Source of the DNA: Acanthococcus lagerstroemiae
Lineage: Eukaryota; Arthropoda; Insecta; Hemiptera; Eriococcidae
Direction of reading: 5' to 3'
Length of the DNA stretch: 64,000 nucleotides
Assembly (NCBI GenBank): GCA_031841125.1
Contig: CM063106.1
Coordinates: 71,536,101-71,600,100, forward strand
In this document: piece after piece, positions 33,440 through 45,094 of the stretch
How the letters are laid out: each line of letters starts with the position of its first letter
How positions within the stretch are numbered: position 1 is the stretch's first letter
Notes under the pieces: generated by a model
The model's database searches: none
Told to the model about the DNA's origin: nothing
The model's input: the letters and a program-made list of their open reading frames with translations, nothing else
Made by a program: the position numbers and the translations under genes

Positions 33440-33605
33440 CATGATTGATTTTGCGGATCCAGGGGGGCATGGGGTACATGCCCCCTCCCTGGTTGAATAT
33501 TTTAACGCAATAATAGCGAAAAAGGAATAAAAATGATGCCACAAAAGTGGTCACCACCGCTACTGTCCCCCCCCCCCCATCACCTTTCTCTAAATCCGCG
33601 CCTGT
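33440..33605. mobile_element. Probable MITE with G/C-run ends
   Basis: The left end tgcggatccagggggg and right end ccccccc...ctaaatccgcgcctg are loosely inverted (cggatcc/cggattt). It lies near the right end of the 1.9-kb element. Length and end type resemble the hAT-like MITEs elsewhere in the window. Confidence 0.4.
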
Positions 33606-33870
33606 AAGAAAAGGAGCCAATGGAAGACAAACACAAACCACTGACATGACATCACCAATGTTGCGTCGTGTAGAACTATTTTTTCCATTGTATAAGGCTC
33701 GGCTGTGCCGACCCTAAAAACATCACAGACTGCCGATTTCATAGATCACGATTTTGAAAATGGTTACTAGCTACCGAATTGCAGTGTTACCAACTGTCAA
33801 AAATGATTAGGAAAAAAGTTATTTCAAGTGGTTCCTTTTGCCCCGTGGTTCCACTTGCCTAAATCTCCCT

Positions 33871-35484
33871 CATCTTTTGTCGTTCTGTACCATCAATAAC
33901 ATTTCAGTTCTATTTTTGATCCGTAGATTTGTAGTAGGTAGGCTTGAAACGTAGTAGAACGCACAGATTTTTCTGCACTGTCACTATACCCATGGATTAG
34001 CTGCCTCTACTTGAACAGTCAAAAAACTACGAATATTACTGAATACACTGAGATTTATGCATCTTTCAAACGATTATAAACGGGTTCAGTAGTTTGCATT
34101 CTTCGGTTTAAATATCATAATGCTTTCAACAAACCACACCTGTCTGAATTGTTTATCGTGTTTTTGATGTTCTGGTCACAATACAAAGGTAGAAGAGGTT
34201 ACTCCGGACAGCCCATCCCGTCCACCTCATTAACCAACTTGCGCACATATAAGAAAAACTCATCGCCGCCTTTATTGCCGTCTTTAATAACGTTGCCAGA
34301 CGCTGACTAGACAATCCTAGACAGTGGTCATTTTACAAAAAGTGTAAATGTTTGAAATTTTTTGCATTCAAGACACCGCACTTGAACGCTTATTGTAAAC
34401 TCGTAAAAGTTTTAAACCCTAGCTATATAATAAACTTGGTCGTTTCGTTGCGAGCTGCTTATAGAAATCCAGCTTACACGAATTGTGGAGGATGGAAGGG
34501 ATGGCGAAGGGTAAAACGAAAAGAAAAAAATGGATTAAAAATTCCACCGAACCGAGAACAGATGAAGGGAACGAGATAATGTCTGTTTTCGAACTCCGAA
34601 CATCGCGGCTTTTATTATCTTCGGACATACCTAGAGAATAACATTTTCATATCTCGAATGGATTTGTGGCTGAAAACGTTTCCAGCACTTTTTATTACCT
34701 CGGGTGCTAGCGTTTGCCGTGGAGAACGGGTGCCAATGTGCTTCCTTTTAGTGTGATCGGCCGATCAAGATGGATCAAAGAACCATCGGCAAGGCACCCT
34801 GTAATCGAACTCTTTTCAGACAGAATTTCAGTCGTAATTCGAGTATCGAATGATCCTAGAACAAAAAAGTCGTCGTGGTGTTCTACGTGGTGTAAACATC
34901 GATTGATAATTGCGCGATATCTCTGGTTACCGACGTAGTGTTCGATTTTTATTAGCGGCCGAGTGCAAATCGCGAATAACCTCAAATGCGGCGATCTTCG
35001 CCGCGTATAAATATGCTTCTGTTTTTCTCTACCGCGCATAAGTACAGAAAATTGACCTTGAGGCGTACTTGACTCTCATAACTATTTCGCAGCCACTGCC
35101 AGTCCTACGCTCCGTAAAGACCTGCAATAGGAAGTAGAAAGTTACACAACTACTGCTGTAACCACGCTCTGCATTTCTGTTAGACGTTGGTAAGTTACTT
35201 TAGCCGAAGTCGCAGACGGTGGACCGGTTTAATTTATTGGCCGGCGGTAACCGGAGAGGGCAAAAGAAAACGTGCTCCGTAATTGGATACGATACTCGCT
35301 TAGATAGGCAGCTTCGCATTTTGCCAATTTTGATGTTACTCCGAGGTAGAGACACCCTACCGCGAACCGTGATCGAGGTTGCATTTTGCTTAATTTGCGC
35401 GAGTACCGTTATCATGTCTCCGTTCAAATCCAAATATAGGTAACGTAAGTACATCTGCAGTAAAGCCTACTCCGATTACAGAAA
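33871..35484. other. Non-coding region, partly CpG-containing
   Basis: 34600-35440 is relatively GC- and CpG-rich, with open frames on both strands that lack family features. It contains no visible repeat ends, so it is the kind of single-copy DNA where a regulatory element could lie, but nothing specific was seen. Confidence 0.35.
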
Positions 35485-35572
35485 GCCCTAGCCCTGACGT
35501 CTCTGAGGTAATGCTCGAAACGGCGAATTCCAGGGCTCGGGTTAAGAGAAAAATAGAAAAGAGAGCTGAAGT
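35485..35572 (+). mobile_element. SINE1, 5'-truncated copy
   Basis: Only the 3' body is present: gacgtctctgaggtaatgct, ccagggctcgggttaagag and an A-rich tail. It sits ~60 bp from a full-length SINE1 in the opposite orientation. Confidence 0.75.
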
Positions 35573-35629
35573 TGTGAAAACAGTGGCGGAATGACCCATC
35601 AGGACTCCAGGAAAATTCCGGGAAGGTAT

Positions 35630-35847
35630 CTTTTTTCTAATTTGCTCTCAACCCGAGCCCTGGAATCCGCCCTTTTCGAGCGTTACTTCAGAGATGTCGG
35701 GGAGGCTGTTAGGGCTGTCTTAGCCCTCTTCCCTTCTGGCCGAAAAACCGGTCTAGGTCGAAATCTGGCGAGTTACTATGTGGGCTCGAACCCGGGACCT
35801 CCGGATTCTGAGACCAACGCGCTATCCACTCGGCCAACCAGACCCCA
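35630..35847 (-). mobile_element. SINE1 copy 2 with perfect 13-bp TSD
   Basis: The minus strand reads ggggtctggttggccgagtg, then gggttcgagccc (B box), ttttcggccagaagggaaga and ccagggctcgggttgagag. The direct repeats tccgggaaggtat at 35617-35629 and 35848-35860 are identical. That marks a relatively recent insertion by a LINE enzyme. Confidence 0.93.
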
Positions 35848-36039
35848 TCCGGGAAGGTATTTACTGTTAGGACAAACGTTCTGTGGTTGATAAATGTCAA
35901 CTGCTTTGAAATGGCGAACTTAGTGAAAACTACCGAGTTTGCCATCTCCTGTTCTGGGAGATCATGAACTTTGGGCATGCCAAAAAGCTCAACTTGGGTA
36001 TCCAAGTATGAACAACTATCGGTTCTTCTTCTTCCAGTA

Positions 36040-36440
36040 TGTATCTAGTCTGTATCTGAGCATCACCCTGCAGCGATCATATCGCGAGGCATGACAGTCG
36101 ACTGCCATTGCTTTTCCTCATAGTTTGTTGCGTTGGAGTATTTCCTTCTTTATGCCAAAGACGCGCGCGTGCATGAATTATTACTTGCTAAGTGTCTCGC
36201 GACGTTGAGTCTTGAGTGAACAACCCATGAGTTTCCCGGAATACAGCAGTAATCCTTTAAATACTAGTACCAACGTGTACTACACGCTTTGTTCATAAGA
36301 ACTGGCTGGGAAGTGCAGAGCACGCTATCTATGTGTATCCATCTCGACTGATACTGCAGTCGCTCCGTTTACTAGGATATTGCGAGGAGAGAGCGGAAAC
36401 TTGTTCACCAGCTTTCCGGCCCTGGGACTTGAACCTGTCA
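36040..36440 (-). mobile_element. SINE2, diverged copy
   Basis: On the plus strand the words gttgcgttggagtatttcctt, gcgacgttgagt, ctcgactgatactgcagtcg and accagctttccggccctggg follow the SINE2 order in reverse. Divergence is the highest of the five copies. Confidence 0.6.
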
Positions 36441-36491
36441 CAAGACTACATAGCAACAGAAATCTGCTACCGAACTGTTATTGATGTCAAG

Positions 36492-36912
36492 GACGTACCA
36501 ATAGGGGGGGGGGGTAACTTTCTCCCCTTCCCCTCAATAGGAATTTTTCACTAAGAAGTTGGGAAAATCGAACAAGTTATAAGGTTTTTTCCTTTTTTTT
36601 TTTGGTTTGATACTTGGGAATTGATTTGAGAAGTTGGGAAAACCCAACAAAGTCAAAAGGTTTTTCTTCTTCTGCATCGATCCTTGAGAATTTCGAGTTT
36701 AGTCAGTTGGAAAAACCCAACAAGTCGAAAGGTTTTTTTTTGCTTTGATGCTTGGGAATTTTGAGTTGAGTCAGTTGGAAAAATCCAACAAGTTAAAAGT
36801 TTTTATTTATTTATTTATTTATTTCTGCTTCGATACTTGGGAATTTTTCAGTTGGGACTTTCACAATCTCCCCCCCCCCCCCTGGAAAAACTCTTCGGTA
36901 CGTTCCTAATTG
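36492..36912. repeat. Minisatellite array with inverted G/C-run ends
   Basis: Four or so ~70-bp units (ttgatacttgggaatt, gag.cagttggaaaaaccc, aacaagt..aaaggttttt) lie between ggacgtaccaatagggggg and cccccctgg...ggtacgttcc. This is the inverse of the array at 4613-4932. A (tttatt)n stretch sits at about 36804-36827. The terminal ggacgtacc/ggtacgttcc inversion suggests the minisatellite is carried inside a MITE. Confidence 0.6.
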
Positions 36913-36916
36913 ATGT

Positions 36917-37100
36917 GGATATGTCTAGCGGCTCAGCATGCGAAAGAGAAAATTTCTGCCAGAAACGTCCCGCAGAAAAACGTTACCATATTATGACGTA
37001 GTTGCGTATTCCTCTTCACGCGGGCATTCGTTTCACTGCTTCTTGACTGACCGACACGGAGAATGCCGACCGATCCCGAGAATGAACGACTTACACGTTA
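36917..37100 (+). repeat. R3 dispersed repeat, copy 2
   Basis: It shares gatgtggatatgtctagcgg, cgcagaaaaacgttaccat and gacacggagaatgccga with the copies at 3671 and 57704. It follows the minisatellite element directly. Confidence 0.7.
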
Positions 37101-37691
37101 TTACGATGACGTCGTAGACTGAATGCGTGAACATGTGTACAGATGTATCTGCACGCAGTGTAGATTCTTTTTTTCTTCTTTTTTTTTACTTAGTTTTGCC
37201 TCTGGCCTTCTGTTTTCAAACAGTAAAATGTTATTTCCCTGGGGTTACCAACTGAATCAGAAATGCTGACTTTTCTGAAAAAAGTAAATTTTATAATGGA
37301 AACGTACAAGCTTCATACAAGTTCAGAACTCTCATTAACTTGATGATTTTCTTATTTCTTTTCTTTTGTAATTGGAAACATATTGTATTTCCGGAATAGT
37401 ATTACATTGATCTACGTCTATCGATTTTTTCAGCATCAAGAATATTTCTAGTTAGCTGTTACGCTGGAAGTTTGAGGTTTGAAAGCAATGCGAGTAGATA
37501 GTGTTATACAACATTAAAAAAAGAAAAAAAATGAGAGGGAAATTACCTAAATGATACTCGTTATTGTAATTAATGAACTGATGCAGCCCCATAGCCAGGA
37601 TTCTTTAGAAGAGGGGGTTCACTGAGGGCTCGCTAAGGATACCAACTTCTGAATTTTTCTAACAAAGAAAGAGAATCAATCAGCTGTCGTA
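37101..37691. other. Non-coding region
   Basis: No gene. At ~37586 ccccatagccaggattcttt resembles a single MITE-A-like end. Confidence 0.35.
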
Positions 37692-38148
37692 CTCCTTGTC
37701 GGATGATGGTGATCGTGGTCACTTTTCTGACTCGCGACTTTCCTGTGCAGGGTTAGTGGGGGTAACTTGCCTTTACTTTCCCCATCGTTTGTTGCGTTAG
37801 AGTTTTCCTTCTCTATGCCAAAGAGTGTGCAGCCGCAGTTCGCTTTCTAGTCACGTGTTTGCACAACGTTGAGTAAGCTGGCCAGGACGTGCACACACCA
37901 CTATCAGTCTTTTTAGGTCCAGTGGTGACACGCCCAGAGATTGTAGTACCCTGTTCGTTCGAACTGGCCGGGGTTACAGGACGCGTTACCTTTTCACCTT
38001 GATTGATACTGATGTCGCTCCTCGCTGTGTTCGCTAAAATGTTAGCGGGGGTGTATTCGAATAGCACTAGCTTTCCGGCGTTGGTGGGTTTCGAACCCGA
38101 GACGCAAAGATTGCGAATCGGACACGTTCACCACTCGGCCACGCAGCG
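37692..38148 (-). mobile_element. SINE2 copy, full length
   Basis: The minus strand reads cgctgcgtggccgagtggtg (A box) and gggttcgaaaccc (B box). The ~380-bp body follows, ending near 37692. It forms the core of a larger inverted duplication with 41123-41727. Confidence 0.85.
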
Positions 38149-38314
38149 ACAAGGAAAGAGAGGAGTAATGAAATTCGTTTGAAAGGAACTTTCTTGTGAG
38201 TTTTTAGATGTCTAAAATTTTTAGTGAAACTTTGTACTCTGAAATCCATCCTTTTCTAAAAGTGTGCCACTGATTCAAGTACACGTACGCGTGTGTGTGT
38301 GTGTAAAAATTAGC
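37692..38314 (-). repeat. Inverted segmental duplication, left arm
   Basis: The SINE2 copy plus ~165 bp of its 5' flank (a (gt)n tract, tgtgccactgattcaagtac, gaaatccatcct, gaaaggaactttc) is repeated inverted at 41123-41727. The flank is absent from the SINE2 copy at 17337, so it is not part of the SINE. Confidence 0.8.
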
Positions 38315-38762
38315 CTCTAACTCCATTTTACCTCGTCTATTGAAACTCGGATTCAAGATCAAGAAACTAACAATATTAGAATATTACAATACAAGATGAG
38401 GTACCTATTATTTTTTCCAATTTTTTATTTTTCCACCAATTTTTTTTTGACGTCGCCCGATTGCGTTCGGGTCAGTAAGGGGAGATAAATTATTGAAGAA
38501 AATGAATGGTTTCATTGCGGCCCAATGTAGAGTTTGATTGCGTCCAGGCTCATAGTTCCATTGCTTCCCAGTCCATTTAGCGTCATCCAGAATGCGGACC
38601 GAACTACAGTCAAGACTTTCAATATGCATCCAGATAACTATTCGTCAGAATCTGAATAAATTGCGGAATTGAAAACGTGGAGGTGCATGCACAACTTGCC
38701 CTGTTCAGAAATGCTGAAGAAAAGAAAGCTAATAGAATTTTTTGCCCAGAATGCAGCTTGAA

Positions 38763-39109
38763 CCCTTTCGCTCCCAATTTTTTTTCCAATTTGAATTTTT
38801 TTTTTTTTACTGGAAATTGTTGAATGGGCTCCCCATAATACGAATCAGGTGTCGGAGAATTTTTCACTCCCCCTTGGACCCCCAGTGGACCTGGGACAGC
38901 GTATGTCCCGCTGGTAAAGTAATGAGAGTCAAAAAAAATTTATTTCCGAAACAACCACGCCCTCTATCGAGACTTGAGTGAGCTAAGATATGCTTCTGTG
39001 GGTACTCTACCAGTGGGATACATCTAGCACTGTTTTCAACGCATATTTGACCCAGTAGAATTTTTCAGAGACCGCTGGGACAAACGGTGTCCTGTTGGGA
39101 GCGAAAGGG
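38763..39109. mobile_element. piggyBac-like MITE (TTAA type)
   Basis: The termini are ccctttcgctcccaa and its exact inverse ttgggagcgaaaggg. The right flank is ttaa and the left flank is tgaa, one base from ttaa. The ccct... start and TTAA target fit the piggyBac superfamily. It has no transposase and is 347 bp long. Confidence 0.75.
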
Positions 39110-39124
39110 TTAAAACCACTCACA

Positions 39125-39330
39125 CTCTAAAAGATGCATTCAGATTGCATTTCCTACTTTTCGTAAAGATTATCAGATTCCGTTAGAACTCAGTCAGACT
39201 CCTTCAGACTTGTTAAGCCTTGTTAGACTCCGATGAGACTCATGCTGACTCCTTGAGATTTATCAGACCACATTTTCAGGCATGTGAGACTCACTCGGAT
39301 TCGTTCAGACTTTTTGACTGTTTAAACTCC
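39125..39330. repeat. GACTC-rich degenerate repeat
   Basis: cagactccttcagacttg, agactccgatgagactcatg and gtgagactcactcgg repeat at ~10-20 bp. It matches the texture of 16870-17310. Confidence 0.55.
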
Positions 39331-41122
39331 ATCCCCTATTGACAAAAAGAGGGTCACGAAGCCTCAGCACACAAAAAAGCAAAAACTGGGATTTGAGGCA
39401 AAAGAGTGGTTCTTTTTCAACCAATTAGAGCGCAGGACGCAAACAGAAACGAGAATGACATGCTATGTAGATGAGGTAATTTTGTGATGTCACTTGGTCA
39501 AACACGATTTTATGATGGACGCAATCGACCTATTAGTGAAGCACATTGTGTAAATTTCGGACGCATTCGAATCATTCGAAGCAAGGGGCAAAAACGGGAC
39601 GCAATAAGACTATGAAAAAGGTGTCAGGGCTACTTTTCGGACGCAATCGGGCTTCTCCAATTTTTTCTTCAGGTTTTTCAACATTTTTTTTAATGTGCAA
39701 AAAAAAAAAACACAATGGAAAAGAATCATTATGGAAAGGGGACTTGGCCTCCCTTAGCCCCCTCCCTCCAAATTAATCACGGGCCTGAATCAATGAACAA
39801 CTTTGAATTATATTTCTGCAGTTTAAGTGAAAGATTGAAATGATGGAAATCTGCAAAGAGTTGGGAATACTTTGTAAACGCGAGAAAACAACACATGCCA
39901 CATATGAAAAGCAAACTGTTTGTGCGGAAACGCAAGTAGTAACCCTGTTTCCCTCCCCCCCCGTATATCCGCGCAGGGTTGGATTTCCCTTCGGCCACAG
40001 AACGATCCCCTTACAACTTCTAAAAAAATTGAAGTGTTTACTTTTTGACCCACAAATTGGAAAAACAAAGGAGCTTGCGCAAGTTATGGGCCTTGGGACA
40101 AAATCCGGTCCAGTCTTGAGATTGAGTTTAACCCACACTCCTAGCCATGTTTCATAATATGTTCAGGTCTTACTCGGGATTGTAATTATTTATAACTAGG
40201 ATTGTAAAATATTCGAGCATTCATTATTGGCGAGCATTTTTTTCTTAAATGCGGAGGAAATGAATATTTAAGCATTTAAAAATCATGAGAAAATGCTCAA
40301 AAGTTGAATTTGAGTATACTTAATTCATTTTGAAAGGAGTAGATCGCGACTCAGTTCCACATTATCTGAAACCGAAAACTCCGAGAGCCCTCCAAATAAA
40401 TATTTATGAATGGCCATGAAGATATGCACTGTGAATCATAGTTTCCCCGGTACCGTTCTTGGCCCCAGGTCGCTTCGGTCAGATATTTAAAATTTTGGAG
40501 ATTGTTGACAGGGGTTTTCATGCTGATGAGAGAAAAAGTCGCCGTCACGGATGTGGGATTTTTGTTATAAATGCAGTTTACTGGCGCAAATAAGTGACGA
40601 CGAATGGCGGCCTTTGCCCTTCAATGTATCAAAAACCTTCAGGAAATTCGAAAATGATACACGGATGATAGCGGGGCTATGGAACATTTTTTAGTTTTAT
40701 TTCAATGACTGAAAGTCGTTACACTGTTGGAAAGCTATTTCGACGATACAGGGGCGTATGGCGATGCACGCATGCCAAATTGGCCCCGGGACACCGCACC
40801 TCCTATCCCGGAAACGCTCCGAATGGGTTTGCATCAGAATAGAGGGGATCGCTTTGAGGTAGCTCCTGCTACTCCCATTTCTCCTGTCGCCTCCTGATGG
40901 CGGCGAATCTTGGAAAGTTGTTTGTGCTGAAGTCTATACTTGTGTACTGAAATTCTGAAACAGAGTCAGTAACTACAGGAATGATCACCTGATGTTATAC
41001 AATTTTACAGGAAAGCCTAAGAACGTATTGCATGACATGTGCAGCGCTGGTGCTAATTTTTTCTCAACATTATTGCAGCATTTTTGAAAGTGGGAAAGGT
41101 GTTCATTCGTATTTTCATAGAT
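39331..41122. other. Non-coding region
   Basis: No convincing gene. Several overlapping frames at 39773-40157 on both strands cross a C-run (39953-39962) next to gtatatccgcgca, which may be a single MITE end. 40195-40310 has repeated gagcattt/aatgctc words. Confidence 0.35.
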
Positions 41123-41727
41123 GCTAATTTTTACACACACACACGCGTACCTGAATCAGTGGTACACTTTTAGAAGAGGATGGATTTTAGAGTACAAAGC
41201 TTCAATAAAAATTTTAGACATCTAAAACCTCACACAAAAGTTCCTTTCAAACGAATTTCATTACCCCTCTCTTCCATTGTCGCTGTGTGGCCGAGTGGCG
41301 AACGTGCCCGATTCGCAATCTTTGCGTCTCGGGTTCGAAACCCACAAACGCCGGAAAGCTAGTGCTATTCGAATACACCCTCGCTAACATCCTAGCGAAC
41401 ACAGCGAGGAGCGACATCAGTATCAATCAAGGTGGAAAGATAACGCATCCTGTAACCCCGCCGGTTCGAACGAACAAGGCATTACAATCACAGGGCGTGT
41501 TCACCACCAGATCTGAAAGGTTGAGGCTGTCGTGTGCACGTCGTGAACACCTTACTCAACGTCCCGAAAACACGCGGCTAGTAAGCGAACTGCGACTGCA
41601 CACTCCGGCACAGAGAAGGGAAAACTCTAACCGTGGGAACGGCAAACTACCCGGACTAACCCTGCTCAGGAAAGTCGCGCGTCAGAAACCGCTACGACTG
41701 TCAACGTCCGGCATCGGATATGGCACC
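41123..41727 (+). repeat. Inverted segmental duplication, right arm, with SINE2
   Basis: The SINE2 copy runs 41281-41727. Its A box tggccgagtgg is at 41288-41298 and its B box ggttcgaaacc at 41332-41342. The body includes cgccggaaagctagtgctat and gttcgaacgaacaaggc. The upstream 41123-41280 mirrors 38149-38314. An open frame across it (41287-41730) is a by-product. Confidence 0.85.
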
Positions 41728-43129
41728 TGATTAGATTAGATGTACCGGGGTTGAGGTTACGTTGTACCGGGTGAAGCTGATCAACTAATAGTAGAGAGTA
41801 ACTTTTTCATCTTCAACACAACGGTATCAGAAGCGTGGTTTTCTCTCTAATATTATTTTCGAATTTCGATCCAAATAAAGGTAAGGCCGCACGGACCACC
41901 CATACGAGCTCGCCTCGTTTTCCGCACATTTACTTATCATCTGTGTGTACTTATTCACTGCAAATATACGGCTATATTTACGCGAATCAAATGAGTAATG
42001 AGATCTGTAGCATGCACGTGTAAACAATTCCCGATCGTCGATTTTAAGTCGCCGCACCAACAGTATCCTACCCAGTAACTCCCACATCATGTCAATTACG
42101 TTTCACCCGATACACTTTACGGCTGAACGGAAACCTGGAAGACTGTGGCATGTTAAAGAAACCAAACCGAAGAAAGAAAAAAGAAAAGGCGAGATGCTAA
42201 AAAAATCTACGTGATGTCAAGTGAAACGTAAATACGAACGTTTCCTGAATTACATAAGTTGAGATTATAAATCATTTGTTTACACCGGTTGTGTACAGAA
42301 ATCATTGTTGCTTTCTTTGTTCTACGTAGGGTATCGATCGTTCTTAGTGCCTCAGCATATTTCCAAATCGGAAAATACGAGTATAAGTATCCACATAGTT
42401 CTGAAACAATCGGCTGGCGGATACGCCTTATGAATGTCCTACCTGAGCTAATCTTATACCGAAATATCTGGCTGCGAGCTTATGTAATCGCAGTCGCATG
42501 CAAGCTCTGATCTTCTTCAGCTGTACGCTGGCGATATGCAAACTCGAGAAAAGTGCTCAAATCACGCAAGAAAATCGCATTCCTTGGATGAATAGCTTGG
42601 CGTGCCAATCAGTCGCTGGCCAACGAATGGCCAGGCCGGGCCGGTTAATTCGCGTATTCAAGAAATCGTATCAAAACGCGAAAGAACGAACGAAAGTAAA
42701 GCCAAGGTCGATGGGTAACCAGGATAGGCTGGACGAAAAACAGGTTCAAGCTCGTACACAACCGAGCGAAGGTTTCAGACCCAACAATCCATATACCGCT
42801 CGGGCTGTACCGGTTGTCGCACACGTACATATTTTCGCAGCTCGGGTTATGTTTTTCCGACCGGTGTAATTTATTACACAGCAAACAATGACGACCGCTC
42901 GGAGGAATGCCGGCGATTCGGCAATAACAATGAAAACGTCAAATAGCCGACATGACTCGACACTGCTGTCTCATTTACATGGCAGATGGGTGACAGGCTG
43001 ATTCTCAATTTTCAGATAACAGTGTTGGAAATTGATCATGAAAGGGTGTGTCGAAGATAGCGAACAAATATTGACATTTGTGTTTTGTGGACACAGAGAC
43101 TGAAGAAGACGTATAGCTAGGAAACCTAT
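41728..43129. other. Non-coding region
   Basis: No gene is recognised. The open frame 42498-42869 (123 codons, plus) is basic and CpG-containing but shows no motif or splice context. Confidence 0.35.
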
Positions 43130-43664
43130 TACTGGAACACTTTAATCCAAGTGTAGTATATACCATCTTGAATCCTAGCGCACTTGTGGATGTCGAATCC
43201 ACTATCCGAAGCGTACCGGGTAATCAATTCAGCATCCCGGATGCGGCTAGATTCAGAATGGCGTACGGCTACACTTTATTCAAGTAAAACACTTCAACCC
43301 GAGTTAACACTTTAACCCAAGTGTAGTCCTACACCATTTTGAATCCTGTAATGCCTGTGGATATTGAATCCACTGTGCAAAGCATACCACATAATCAATT
43401 TGGCATCCACAGGCGCTATTGGATTCAAAATGGTGTATAGCAACACTATTAAAGCAAAGCTCTTCAACCCAAGTTAGCACCTTAACCCAAGTGTAGTCCT
43501 ACGCCGTTTTGAATCCTACTGCGCTCATGGATGCCGAATCCATCACATGGAGTGTACTATATGTAATAAATTCAGTATCCATGGAAGCGGTTGGATTCAA
43601 AATGACTTATGGTTATGCAGAGTAAAGCATTTCAACCAAAGTTGGCACTTTGATCCAAGTGTGC
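43130..43664 (+). repeat. Tandem hairpin repeat, three ~175-bp units
   Basis: Each unit starts cactttaa(c/t)ccaagtgtagt, has (t)accattttgaatcct, a central gtggat(g/a)t(c/t)gaatcca and then the inverse ggcatccacaggcgc, ggattcaaaatggtgta and a variant of acactt. Each unit is thus itself an inverted repeat. Units begin at about 43137, 43312 and 43484. Confidence 0.75.
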
Positions 43665-43826
43665 GCTTTTTACATACTCTCATTTTTTAAATTTCGAATG
43701 CCCTTGCTGCGGTTTAGACTGAACACTTCCCATATAAATTCCGATAAAACCCGCATGCTTATAGGTATGCGGTATTTCAGTCTACCAGTGATGATAAAGT
43801 AAAAATTAAAAAATAATACCTATTTC

Positions 43827-44046
43827 TTCGCATATAGGCCGCACCTTTTTTCACGTTTTCAGAACCTCAAATCTGGGGTGCGGCCTATACGTGAAGGCGG
43901 CCTATATGCGAAGTACTTTCGATTTTTTTTTTCTCTTTGCGGAGAAATGATTCCGGCAAGTGCAACAAAAAACTACTGTAGATTCACCTCTCTTTGGACA
44001 AATCCGACCCAGACGACCACGACACTGCCTCCAATTCTGAGTAAAA
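43827..44046. mobile_element. Insertion with cgcatataggccgcacc hairpin
   Basis: cttcgcatataggccgcacc is mirrored by ggcggcctatatgcgaag within 85 bp. The whole segment is missing from the other arm of the fold-back element, so it arrived later. The family is not recognised. Confidence 0.5.
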
Positions 44047-44649
44047 TGACTGACGAGAATAACTATATACTTATGTAGTGATAATCACATGCACTAGGGT
44101 TCTTCAACCTAAGTATAGCCGTACACCTTTTTAATCCTACCATGCCTGTGGATGTCGAATCCACTATGCGGAGCGTACCGCGTAATCAATTCGGCATTCA
44201 AAGACGCAGTTAGATTCAAAATGGTGTATGGCTACTCTTTATTAAAGTACAACACCTCCACCCGAGTTAGCACTTTAACTCAAGCATAGTCGTACGCCAT
44301 TTTGAATCCTATAGCGCTTATGGATATTAAATATACTATGCGAAGCGTGAAGCATAATCAATTCGGCATCCACAGGCGATCAATTCGGCATCCACAGGCG
44401 CTGTTGCTCTCAAAATGACTTATAGCTGTACACTCGGGTTGAAGTGCTTTACTTTAATATGAGTGTAGCTATACGCCATTTTGAATTTAATTGTGTCCGT
44501 AAATGTTGAATTGATTACCTGGTACACTCTGTATGTCTGCGTGATGGATTCGATATCCACAGGCGCGGTAGGATTCAAGATGGTGTATGGTTACACTTGG
44601 GTTGAAGAACCCTTGTGCATGTGCTTTATTATCACTACATAAGTGTATA

Positions 44650-45094
44650 CAGTGAAACCTGTCTATAGTGGAATCTGCTGTGGAAAAAAACATGTGGTCC
44701 GCTGAGAAGACCTGTATATTTCAATGTATAATCTGGAAAACCCGTGTAATGTGGAAGTGGAAACTAAAAATGTACAAAAAACCTATGTAAAATGGAAACT
44801 GGCACGTGTCTTTTATTGATTTTTCCATGTTAGCACAGGTTTTTTTATAGTAGGTAGTGCGGCTCTTGTGCGGTTTGTAATTTGTATTAGAAGAGTTTTG
44901 CCGTGGCCGGAACAAAGGCATACGAAATGAAATAGACAAAAGCGTGTAGAAGGCGGGTGTATTGAATGACAGAAAGAATAGAAAGCTAAAACGTACTCTT
45001 TTTTTTTTGGTTCACCTGACTAATGTGGAAAACCTGTCACTATGGAAATTTTTGGAGTGATCCGTTGAGTTTCCACTATAGACAGGTTTCACTG
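44650..45094. mobile_element. Pogo-like MITE with perfect TIR and TA duplication
   Basis: The terminal inverted repeats are 24 bp, perfect, beginning cagtgaaacctgtctatagt. TA flanks both sides (44648-44649 and 45095-45096). The ends fit the pogo/Tigger branch of Tc1-mariner. It is 445 bp with no transposase. It sits inside the right arm of the fold-back element, so it inserted after that element formed. Confidence 0.92.

Larger units (their letters stand above)
31971..33870. mobile_element. 1.9-kb TIR element of unknown family
   Basis: The left end agggagattcgggcaagtgg and the right end ccacttgcctaaatctccct are inverted repeats of about 20 bp with two mismatches. Inside are further ggttcc/ggaacc words (32128-32143, 32440-32452, 33832-33840), a MITE insertion at 32969-33212 and an unrecognised open frame. 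No target duplication is clear, and the transposase family is unknown. Confidence 0.55.

Noticed and set aside
41281..41352. Possible true tRNA gene
   Set aside because: This is the SINE2 head, repeated at four other loci, with a ~380-bp attached body.
41287..41730. 147-codon plus-strand open frame
   Set aside because: It lies wholly within a tRNA-derived SINE2 copy and is not open in the other copies.
42498..42869. 123-codon plus-strand frame as a host exon
   Set aside because: It is basic and CpG-rich but lacks splice signals in register and any recognisable motif.
43130..43664. CRISPR-like repeat-spacer array
   Set aside because: The whole ~175-bp unit is repeated and internally palindromic; there are no distinct spacers and the context is eukaryotic.
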